From the NCBI GenBank assembly GCA_947853245.1, contig CANTWP010000044.1, forward strand, positions 1 to 50,390: 50,390 nt of DNA, written 5' to 3'. This document shows, in pieces, positions 34,731 to 42,110 of this stretch; within the stretch, counting starts at the first letter, position 1, and each line of letters begins with the position of its first letter. The notes beneath the pieces were generated by a model that worked only from the letters and a program-made list of their open reading frames with translations, was not told the DNA's origin and did not search any database. The stretch comes from an uncultured Bacilli bacterium (GTDB lineage Bacteria > Bacillota_I > Bacilli_A > RF39 > UBA660). A program made the translations under genes and the position numbers.

Positions 34731-36207
34731 TAGTTTTAATTAATTTTTTCTCTTTCAAGGCACTACTGTCAACTGTTATCTCTCTTGGTTGCATATCAGA
34801 GCAGAAAACATCAAACATTATATCATCTAGCAATTCACTAACTATATTATTTAAAGCTCTAGCTCCAGTATTTCTTGAATAAGCTAAATCACAAATTCGT
34901 TCAATTAAATCATTATCAAATTTTAATTTAATACCCATGGCCGCTAAATTAGCAATATATAATTTTAAAGCACTAGACTCTGAATTAACTAAAATTTGTT
35001 TTAAATCATCTTTGCCTAACGAGTTTAATCTCACAAAAGTATTAAATCTACCTATAAATTCTTTGGGCATACCATAATGTACTAATTTATCAACTACATT
35101 CAAACTATTTTCACTTTCATTATTGATATGAACAGAATTAAAACCAATAGTGGAATTATTATTAGAACGTTTTAACATCTTTTCAAATGCTCCACTTACT
35201 ATAACTGTTAAATGCGAAGTGTCAAATTCAACTGTCTCAGAAGATTTTTTATCTAACTCAAGCTCAAATACACCACCTTCTATTATTTTTAGAAGAGAGT
35301 TTAAAACACCATCTGATGACACTCCACAATCAGAATCACCTTTACTATTCTTCTTATCTATTTCATCAAAGACAAGAATTCCATGCTCAGCAACATCTAT
35401 ATCACAATTAGCCGCATAATACAAACGTTTTAATGCATCTTCACAGCTTTTGCCAACATAACCAGCTATAGTATAAGCAGTAGCATCCTCGATCACTATA
35501 GGAATTTTTAAATTATCACTAATTTGATTTAAAATAGCTGTCTTACCTACACCGCTTGGACCATATATAAATATATTAGACTTCAATTTAGACTCATCAA
35601 ACAATAAATTTTTATAAATAGCCGTTAGAATTTTCTTAATTTGATTATCTTGACACAAAACATTTTTCTTAATTTGATCATATAACTCATCAATAGGAGG
35701 TATATCTAAACTAACACTCTCTTCTTGAGATGTAGAAACCACTTGCTTTGCTAATTCTTCATTAACTTTTATTAATTCTTCAAAATTAACATTATCTATT
35801 TTTTCTGCTGAATACTGATAATTAATCTTAAGTTGATACTTTTTCATAAATTCTTGAATAGGCATTGATTTAAGAAGGAAATCTTCTACATCACCATTTT
35901 CCAAACTATAATAATAAGCCTTTTTCTTTATTTCCATTAAATAATCACTTAAGTTTTGAATCAAACTCTTATAAGAATATTCAGTAAAAAATTTAGTAAG
36001 TGGAACTGAATGATAAAATCCATAATAATTTTCTGTATCTGAATAATTATCTAAATTATAAAAAGAACGATGACTAATAGCGTCGTAAAATACTTGATTA
36101 TTTTCATCCATAGTTCCAATAAGTAATCTAGTTGGTAAAAATAATTCTATTTTATCATTTTCTATTTGTTTATGTAGCAGCACAGCTGCGTATAATTCTT
36201 GTTTCAT
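34708..36207 (-). CDS. ClpX-like AAA+ unfoldase with unusual N-terminal domain
   Basis: A 499-residue protein. Residues about 180-480 are a ClpX-type AAA+ module: Walker A GPSGVGKT (216-223), the pore loop AGYVG (248-252), Walker B VFDEID (279-284), an arginine finger in GRFN (Arg387) and sensor 2 TGARAL. An IGF tripeptide (354-356) in the expected loop would let it dock on ClpP. In place of the ClpX four-cysteine zinc domain, residues 1-175 are a novel acidic, tyrosine-rich region that I do not recognise. It is therefore either a second ClpX or a specialised adaptor-type unfoldase. It starts 19 bases after aspS in the same direction, and its end overlaps the promoter of the RNA at 34481. Confidence 0.8.
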   Translation of the reverse strand: MKQELYAAVLLHKQIENDKIELFLPTRLLIGTMDENNQVFYDAISHRSFYNLDNYSDTENYYGFYHSVPLTKFFTEYSYKSLIQNLSDYLMEIKKKAYYYSLENGDVEDFLLKSMPIQEFMKKYQLKINYQYSAEKIDNVNFEELIKVNEELAKQVVSTSQEESVSLDIPPIDELYDQIKKNVLCQDNQIKKILTAIYKNLLFDESKLKSNIFIYGPSGVGKTAILNQISDNLKIPIVIEDATAYTIAGYVGKSCEDALKRLYYAANCDIDVAEHGILVFDEIDKKNSKGDSDCGVSSDGVLNSLLKIIEGGVFELELDKKSSETVEFDTSHLTVIVSGAFEKMLKRSNNNSTIGFNSVHINNESENSLNVVDKLVHYGMPKEFIGRFNTFVRLNSLGKDDLKQILVNSESSALKLYIANLAAMGIKLKFDNDLIERICDLAYSRNTGARALNNIVSELLDDIMFDVFCSDMQPREITVDSSALKEKKLIKTIVQEHSL

Positions 36208-36225
36208 ATTTCCCCCTGCAACTAA

Positions 36226-37968
36226 CTAATTATTAATTTTAATATTTAAATCTTTCAATTGTTTTTCATCAACTATATTTGGTGCTTCACACATTAGATC
36301 GCTAGCACTTGTAGTTTTAGGGAATGCAATTACATCACGAATATTTTCTGTATTAGTGATAATCATTGATAAACGATCTAATCCTAAAGCTAAACCACCA
36401 TGTGGAGGTGTACCATATTTTAAAGCATCGACAAAGAAACCAAACTTATTTCTAATTTGTTCTTCAGTTAACTCCAATGCCTCAAACATTTTTTGTTGAA
36501 TTTGTTGATCATGAATACGAATAGAACCTCCACCGGCTTCATAACCATTTATTACTATATCGTATGCTTTAGAATAACAATGTGCTTTATCAGTTAATAG
36601 TTTATCAACATCACTATCTAAAGGCGCTGTAAATGGATGGTGACAAGCCATAAATCTATTCTCTTCATCGCTCCATTCAAAAGATGGAAAATCAACTACC
36701 CAAAGTAAAGCATAATCATCTTCGTTAAATAATTGTAAATCGCGGGCTAATTTACATCTAAGAGCTCCTAAAGCAGCTTTGACAATTTTATAACTATCCG
36801 CAACAAATAAAACTAAGTCATTATTCTCTAATTGTAATAAACTTGTTAAATCTTTAATATTGTCTTCACTTACAACTTTCGCAATACTACCAGTAATTTC
36901 ATCAGCAATTTTTAAATATGCTAAACCACTTGCTTTATAAGTTTTTACAAATTCAGTTAACTTATCTAAATTGGCACGAGAATATTTATCAGCAGCATTT
37001 TTAACAACTAAAACATTAATAATGCCATTATTATCTAAAACATTTTTAAAAACAGAAAACTCAGTGTTTTTAAATACATCACTAACATTTTGAATTGGCA
37101 TAGCAAATCTTAAATCTGGTTTATCACTACCATAATATTCGATCGCATCATCATATTTCATTCTTCTAAGTGGTAATTGTAAATCCATATTCTTAGTTTC
37201 TTTAAATACACGAGCCAGTAATCCTTCAGTAACATTCATAACATCGTCAGCAGTTACAAAACTCATTTCCATGTCTACTTGTGTAAACTCAGGTTGTCTA
37301 TCAGCACGTAAATCTTCATCACGGAAACAACGAGCAATTTGGAAATATTTTTCCATACCACCAACCATTAATAACTGTTTAAATATTTGTGGGGATTGGG
37401 GTAAAGCATAAAACTTACCCTTGCTAATACGAGATGGAACTAAATAATCTCTTGCTCCTTCTGGTGTTGATTTACAAAGAATAGGTGTTTCTACTTCTAT
37501 AAACCCTAATTCACTTAAATAGTTTCTAATAGCCATCGTAATTTTATGTCTAATTATTAATTTAGACTGTAACTCATTTCTTCTTAAATCTAAATAACGA
37601 TATTTTAATCTAGTATCTTCTAAAGCTGTAGTTGCATCACTAATAGCAAAAGGTAATTCTAAAGAAGTATTAAGTAACTCTAACCTTTCTACAACTACCT
37701 CAATTTCACCAGTAGCAAGATTTGGATTCTTACTTTGTCTTTCAACAATTTCACCTGTAACTTCAACTACATATTCATTTTTTAAGCCTTCTGCAACTGA
37801 ATAATAAGGATTATCGGGATTAACAATAACTTGAATAATACCACTTCGATCACGTAAATCAATAAATATTACTCCACCTAAATTTCTTATTTTAGAAACC
37901 CAACCATACAATGTAACTTTATCTCCAACATTATTTATATTAAAATCTGTACTATTAAATTTTTTCAT
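36226..37968 (-). CDS. aspS: Aspartate-tRNA ligase
   Basis: A 580-residue bacterial-type class II synthetase charging tRNA-Asp. It has the N-terminal OB anticodon-binding domain (VTLYGWVSKIRNLGGVIFIDLRDRSG, about 17-42), the catalytic core with motif 2 (FRDEDLRADRQPEFTQVD), the bacterial GAD insertion (about 285-410), and motif 3 (GLALGLDRLSMI). The length is normal. Translation is coupled to the upstream unknown gene by a four-base ATGA overlap. As the third gene of the hisS operon it should be under the T-box leader at 39724-39931, whose specifier region includes the Asp codon GAC. Confidence 0.97.
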   Translation of the reverse strand: MKKFNSTDFNINNVGDKVTLYGWVSKIRNLGGVIFIDLRDRSGIIQVIVNPDNPYYSVAEGLKNEYVVEVTGEIVERQSKNPNLATGEIEVVVERLELLNTSLELPFAISDATTALEDTRLKYRYLDLRRNELQSKLIIRHKITMAIRNYLSELGFIEVETPILCKSTPEGARDYLVPSRISKGKFYALPQSPQIFKQLLMVGGMEKYFQIARCFRDEDLRADRQPEFTQVDMEMSFVTADDVMNVTEGLLARVFKETKNMDLQLPLRRMKYDDAIEYYGSDKPDLRFAMPIQNVSDVFKNTEFSVFKNVLDNNGIINVLVVKNAADKYSRANLDKLTEFVKTYKASGLAYLKIADEITGSIAKVVSEDNIKDLTSLLQLENNDLVLFVADSYKIVKAALGALRCKLARDLQLFNEDDYALLWVVDFPSFEWSDEENRFMACHHPFTAPLDSDVDKLLTDKAHCYSKAYDIVINGYEAGGGSIRIHDQQIQQKMFEALELTEEQIRNKFGFFVDALKYGTPPHGGLALGLDRLSMIITNTENIRDVIAFPKTTSASDLMCEAPNIVDEKQLKDLNIKINN

Positions 37969-38450
37969 TTTCTTTTACTCCTTTCATTGGTTTCACTTTC
38001 TAAGCCAATATAACTATAAACTTTATCATCCATAAAAATAGGATTAGAAAATGGATCCTCATTATTTAAAAGCATAATACTAAATAACATATCATCTTGA
38101 TATTTGCTTTTAGTAAATTTGTTATATTTAGGATCTGGTACTTTAATAATTGGTTTAGAATAGACATCATCATGACTATAATAAACAAATCCATAAATGT
38201 GGACCATCACATCAACTTCTGAAGAAATTTGTGATAAGGTAAATAAGCCAGATGCCGAAAAGTCCATTCGACGAAAACGATCGCCATGAGCTTTAACATA
38301 TGCCCTAGACCACAAATTATGATCAACTTTAGCATCCGTATGATTTTTAGAACTCACTTTATAAAAATAACCATCTTGATCAATAAATCCATTGTAATCA
38401 TGTACTTCTACGGCATCATCATAACGTTTAAAATCAAATGTATTATTCAT
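37965..38450 (-). CDS. Unknown protein encoded between hisS and aspS
   Basis: A protein of about 161 residues that I do not recognise. It is soluble, rich in aspartate, tyrosine and phenylalanine, with blocks such as YNGFIDQDGYFYKVS and HNLWSRAYVKAH near the N-terminus and a basic end. No catalytic motif, signal peptide or membrane helix is seen. I start at the inner ATG, whose first bases overlap the hisS stop by eight bases; two further ATG/TTG options lie just upstream. Overlaps with both synthetase genes mean it is translationally coupled and made in step with them, which suggests a link to translation or to regulation of the synthetases; that is inference. Confidence 0.75.
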   Translation of the reverse strand: MNNTFDFKRYDDAVEVHDYNGFIDQDGYFYKVSSKNHTDAKVDHNLWSRAYVKAHGDRFRRMDFSASGLFTLSQISSEVDVMVHIYGFVYYSHDDVYSKPIIKVPDPKYNKFTKSKYQDDMLFSIMLLNNEDPFSNPIFMDDKVYSYIGLESETNERSKRK

Positions 38451-39723
38451 GTGCATCAACTATTTTTTCGTCAAGAAAAGTTATTATTTTATCAAGTTCT
38501 AATTTATGTTCTTCTTTAGAAATATTATCTTTAATAGTTAAAACCTTAGTTTGCTTTTCTTCGTCACCAATAATAATTAAAAACTTAGATTGTAAACGAT
38601 CAGCTTGTTTAAAATTAGATTTTAAGTTTCTATCTTTGTAATCACAATCAACCTTAAAACCATTCATTCGAAGACTATTTACTATTTCCATAGCATAATC
38701 TTTCTCATTAGTAGACATTGGTATTACATAAACATCAATACCATTATTATCTAAAATATCAATATGTTCGTATTCTAACGCAGTTAATAAACGCTCTAAA
38801 CCAAGTGCAAATCCGACACCAGATGTCTTAGGTCCACCAATACTTTCAACTAAATTATCGTATCTACCACCAGCACCTAATACATTAGAACTACCAAATC
38901 CTTCAACACTAGCTTCAACTTCAAAGACTGTATGTGTATAATAATCAAGTCCACGAACTATTCTAGGATTTACTACAAAGTCTATATCCATCGCACGTAA
39001 ATATTCTTGAACTTTAAGGAAATGATTTCGACTTTCTTCATTAAGATAATCGATCATTTTAGGAGCTTTTTTCATAATTTCTAAATTAGCATCCACTTTA
39101 CAATCTAATATACGAAGTGGATTTTTAGAAAATCTTTCTTTACAATCTTCACACAATGAATCAATATGTGGAGCAAAATATTCTATCAAAGCATTACGAT
39201 AATTATTTCTAGATTCACTATCTCCTAAACTATTTAAATTGACTTTAATATTTTTAAGACCTAGAAGTTGATAAAAACGAACTGGAATACTAATTACTTC
39301 GGCATCTAAAGCTGGATCGTTACTGCCAAATGCTTCAACACCAAATTGATAGAATTCTCTAAAACGACCAGACTGTGGTCTTTCATAACGATACATAGGT
39401 CCATAATACCAAGCCTTTACTGGCATTTCTGCACGTCCATACATTTTATTTTCAATGAAAGATCTAACAACACCAGCCGTTCCTTCTGGACGAAGTGTCA
39501 TATTTCTTTCACCACGATCAACAAAGTCATATGTTTCTTTAGTTACTATATCAGTAGTTTCTCCTACACCTCTATGAAATAATTCACTAGATTCAAATAA
39601 TGGTGTACGAAAATACTCATAATTATATTTTTCCATTAATGATTTAATCAAATCTTCTAAATATAATATTTTTTTCCCATATTCTCCATAAACATCATAA
39701 GTTCCTTTTGGTTTTTGTATCAT
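38443..39723 (-). CDS. hisS: Histidine-tRNA ligase
   Basis: A 426-residue class II synthetase charging tRNA-His. Signatures are KPKGTYDVYG at the start, motif 2 TLRPEGTAGVVRSF and MYRYERPQSGRFREFYQFG, the histidine-specific GLDYYTHTVFE block, motif 3 SGVGFALGLERLL, and the C-terminal anticodon-binding domain. The true start is the ATG preceded by GGAGG six bases upstream; the open frame continues 21 codons into the T-box terminator stem and is not translated. First gene of the hisS-unknown-aspS operon. Confidence 0.97.
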   Translation of the reverse strand: MIQKPKGTYDVYGEYGKKILYLEDLIKSLMEKYNYEYFRTPLFESSELFHRGVGETTDIVTKETYDFVDRGERNMTLRPEGTAGVVRSFIENKMYGRAEMPVKAWYYGPMYRYERPQSGRFREFYQFGVEAFGSNDPALDAEVISIPVRFYQLLGLKNIKVNLNSLGDSESRNNYRNALIEYFAPHIDSLCEDCKERFSKNPLRILDCKVDANLEIMKKAPKMIDYLNEESRNHFLKVQEYLRAMDIDFVVNPRIVRGLDYYTHTVFEVEASVEGFGSSNVLGAGGRYDNLVESIGGPKTSGVGFALGLERLLTALEYEHIDILDNNGIDVYVIPMSTNEKDYAMEIVNSLRMNGFKVDCDYKDRNLKSNFKQADRLQSKFLIIIGDEEKQTKVLTIKDNISKEEHKLELDKIITFLDEKIVDAHE

Positions 39724-39931
39724 AAAAAATCCTCCTTCATATAAAATAAGTCTATAAATATAAGGGCGAATAAACCGCTGTGCCACCTTATTTCATAGAC
39801 TTATCTATCTTTAATTCTTAACGCGAATAACGTTTATTCTTAACAAACAGTGTCTTCATAGTTTATATTGATACTCTCACCTAATTATCATCTCTGTTAG
39901 CGAAACTATTACTCCTCTGCTTAAATAAATT
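39724..39931 (-). promoter_or_regulatory. T-box riboswitch leader of the hisS-aspS operon
   Basis: The leader holds a canonical T-box sequence AAGGTGGCACAGCGG (39775-39789), a stem I with ATAGTTT pairing AAACTAT, a GGAGTA bulge side, and the specifier area GAAGACACTG. The T-box sequence sits between the two arms of a terminator hairpin (CTTATA... arm 39747-39764 with TAAGG arm 39786-39802, then T-rich DNA), so uncharged tRNA binding should favour the antiterminator. The specifier area GACAC (39850-39854) overlaps an Asp codon GAC (39852-39854) and a His codon CAC (39850-39852), matching the two synthetase genes downstream. The tRNA-end bulge TGGC would pair with a GCCA acceptor end. Confidence 0.88.
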
Positions 39932-39937
39932 ACTAGT

Positions 39938-39966
39938 AGTATATATTAAAATCTTCAATTAGTCAA
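39938..39966 (-). promoter_or_regulatory. Promoter of the hisS T-box operon
   Basis: On the minus strand TTGACT (39961-39966), a 17-bp spacer and TATACT (39938-39943), placing the transcript start near 39931. The -35 box overlaps the end of the TasA-like gene. Confidence 0.7.
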
Positions 39967-40516
39967 TATCTTGTGCTTGTTGATAAAGAATACTCGAGTC
40001 TAAACTCAATGACATAGAATTTTGTTCTAATTTATCAACATCATTAAATTTTACACTTAATTTTAATTGCTTAGTACAAGGTGTTAAATTAGTACTTTTA
40101 CAATTTCCTAACAATAAATCACCCTGTTTTATTGCAGAACCATCAGCATACGTAAAAGAATACGTTAAATTGTTAGCCGTTAATGCAGCTAAATCGGGAA
40201 ATACTACTGTAACTACCTCTGCATCAATTGTTCCGGCATTTCGTACATCAAATGTATATGTTACAGCGTCTAACGGTTTGAATAGTTCTACATTTAATTT
40301 AAATTCCGTGGCAGATAAATCCACTTCCTTTATATCTGGATTACCAACAGTAGTTGGTTCACCTAAATTTTCAAATATAACTTTCCAATTTCCAGAAACA
40401 GTGGCCTTACCTGTAATAGTTAAATTTGCTTTCAGTGCAGCATAGCCAATAGAAATAAACATAATTGCTAATGCAAAACAAAGCATTACAATATTCATAA
40501 CCTGTTTTCTTTTCAT
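39959..40516 (-). CDS. Secreted TasA/CalY-like protein
   Basis: A 185-residue exported protein. A basic start (MKRKQVMN) is followed by a hydrophobic helix (about 8-27) ending in GYAALKANLTITGKATVSGNW, a pattern typical of SipW-type signal sequences and the start of TasA/camelysin-like proteins. The mature part is beta-rich and Thr/Asn/Val-rich, with repeated DVRNAGTIDAEVV-type strands and two cysteines (about 138 and 147) that may form a disulfide. It may be a fibre subunit or a surface protein. A SipW peptidase is not in the window. It has its own ribosome site (AGGAGAAATAGT) and lies upstream of hisS in the same direction. Confidence 0.6.
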   Translation of the reverse strand: MKRKQVMNIVMLCFALAIMFISIGYAALKANLTITGKATVSGNWKVIFENLGEPTTVGNPDIKEVDLSATEFKLNVELFKPLDAVTYTFDVRNAGTIDAEVVTVVFPDLAALTANNLTYSFTYADGSAIKQGDLLLGNCKSTNLTPCTKQLKLSVKFNDVDKLEQNSMSLSLDSSILYQQAQDID

Positions 40517-40588
40517 ACTATTTCTCCTAGTTTTAATCTCTAGTAAAGTATATCATAAATATCAAATATAAACAATATTTTTTATAAA

Positions 40589-41665
40589 TTATTTTGTTTT
40601 TTTAATTTCAGCTTTATCCTTAATATCTATAATTTTATCAGCAATATCTTCTTTAAAAAACTTATATGTTGTAACTACAATTATAGCAATTGGTAATGAA
40701 AAAACAATTCCTGCAATGCCAAACAAAGCACCGCCAACAAATACTGATAATATAGTAATAATTGGATGAATTTGATTAGTTTTACCATACACTAAAGGAT
40801 TAATTACATAACCATCAAGAGTAGATAATATAACAAATGCAATAACTGTTCTCACAAATAAAGCTGGTGATACTACAAACGCTGTGATAGCTGCAATACA
40901 GTTAGCAATTATTCCTCCAAAATAAGGAATGATACTCGCAAATGCCGCTAAAATTCCTAATAATAACGCATTGGGATGGCCAATAATTAAATAAGTAAGA
41001 CCATATTCAAATACGGTAATTAAAACAATTTTAAAATAACCTACTAAATAACGATGCATTTGATCATCTAATACTACTAAATAAGCTCCCAATTTTTTAG
41101 ATTTTCTAGTAACATACTGTTTTAATTCCTTACGAATATATTCCATATCTACTAACATATAAACAGCTAATGAAAAGGAAATAAGTCCCATACTAACATA
41201 TCCTAATGATGTTCCTATAAAATTAGCAGCTTCATTTGAAACTCCTTCTCCCAAACGAGTAATAATATTATTAAATATAGTTCCTAAAGATGTTTGTAAA
41301 TAACCTACATCTAAATCAAATTTAACCGATATCTCTTTAATAAAAGTCATAATCCCACTAAATAAACTAGAAATTTGTGAAAACATTAATGGTCCAATCA
41401 GCCAAAGAATAACCCCTAATATAGCTAAAACAGAAGATACTACAATAAATAAACTAACACCTTTCGGTATTCCTTTTAACTGTAAATATTTAAGATAAGG
41501 ATACAATACATAAGATAAAACAAATGCGATAAAAAGGGGTGTTAATACAGCAATAACTTTACTCACAATACCTAACCATAATCCACTGGTTTTATATAAA
41601 ATATACGCAATAAAAGAAACTAAAGCTAAATTGATCAACTTAAAATCAACCTTATTTTTAATCAT
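40589..41665 (-). CDS. AI-2E/PerM-family permease-like membrane protein
   Basis: A 358-residue polytopic protein with about eight helices, of the AI-2E transporter (PerM/YdbI) family. Family members have been linked to autoinducer-2 export or to Na+/H+ transport, so substrate is uncertain. Visible family blocks are the N-terminal paired helices (LFIAFVLSYVLYPYLKYL), the long soluble middle segment (about 95-185), GYFKIVLITVFEYGLTYLIIG, PYFGGIIANCIAAI and the end block GGALFGIAGIVFSLPIAI. I start at the ATG with GGGGATAATC upstream, which overlaps the dtd stop by eight bases. Confidence 0.88.
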   Translation of the reverse strand: MIKNKVDFKLINLALVSFIAYILYKTSGLWLGIVSKVIAVLTPLFIAFVLSYVLYPYLKYLQLKGIPKGVSLFIVVSSVLAILGVILWLIGPLMFSQISSLFSGIMTFIKEISVKFDLDVGYLQTSLGTIFNNIITRLGEGVSNEAANFIGTSLGYVSMGLISFSLAVYMLVDMEYIRKELKQYVTRKSKKLGAYLVVLDDQMHRYLVGYFKIVLITVFEYGLTYLIIGHPNALLLGILAAFASIIPYFGGIIANCIAAITAFVVSPALFVRTVIAFVILSTLDGYVINPLVYGKTNQIHPIITILSVFVGGALFGIAGIVFSLPIAIIVVTTYKFFKEDIADKIIDIKDKAEIKKTK

Positions 41666-42110
41666 GATTATCCCCACTTTCCAAAATAATTGTTACAGGT
41701 CCATCATTTAAAATACTTACTTTCATATCAGCACCAAAAATTCCAGTACTAACTAAAACATCTTTTTCTCGAAGCTTTTTATTAAATAAATCATATAAAG
41801 GTTCTGCTTTCGTTGCGGTTAAGGATTTAATATAACTAGGGCGATTGCCCTTTTTAGTATCAGCATATAAAGTAAACTGTGAAATACTAAGAATGCTACC
41901 ACCAACCTCTAAAAGAGATTTATTCATGACTCCATTATCATCATCAAAAATACGTAAATTAATAATTTTTTTTGCCATATAATCGACATCAGTGGTAGAA
42001 TCTCCTTCAGTAAATCCCACTAATAGTACTAAACCTTTATCTATTTGACCTACTATCTTATTATCAACAGTAACACTAGATTCTAAACTTCTTTGTATTA
42101 TAACTCTCAC
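41658..42110 (-). CDS. dtd: D-aminoacyl-tRNA deacylase
   Basis: A 150-residue enzyme that removes wrongly attached D-amino acids (and glycine) from tRNA. It has the family start MRVIIQRSLESSVTV, the SQFTLYAD active-site motif (about 78-85) with the TKKGNRPSY loop, and NDGPVTIILES at the end, which holds the Gly-Pro motif that excludes L-amino acids. It starts with GTG, overlapping the rel stop by one base (TAGTG). The rel-dtd pair is conserved in Bacillota. Confidence 0.95.
   Translation of the reverse strand: MRVIIQRSLESSVTVDNKIVGQIDKGLVLLVGFTEGDSTTDVDYMAKKIINLRIFDDDNGVMNKSLLEVGGSILSISQFTLYADTKKGNRPSYIKSLTATKAEPLYDLFNKKLREKDVLVSTGIFGADMKVSILNDGPVTIILESGDNHD

Noticed and set aside
39724..39786. 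21-codon extension of hisS
   Set aside because: It is the T-box terminator stem read in frame; the ATG at 39723 has GGAGG and matches the family start.
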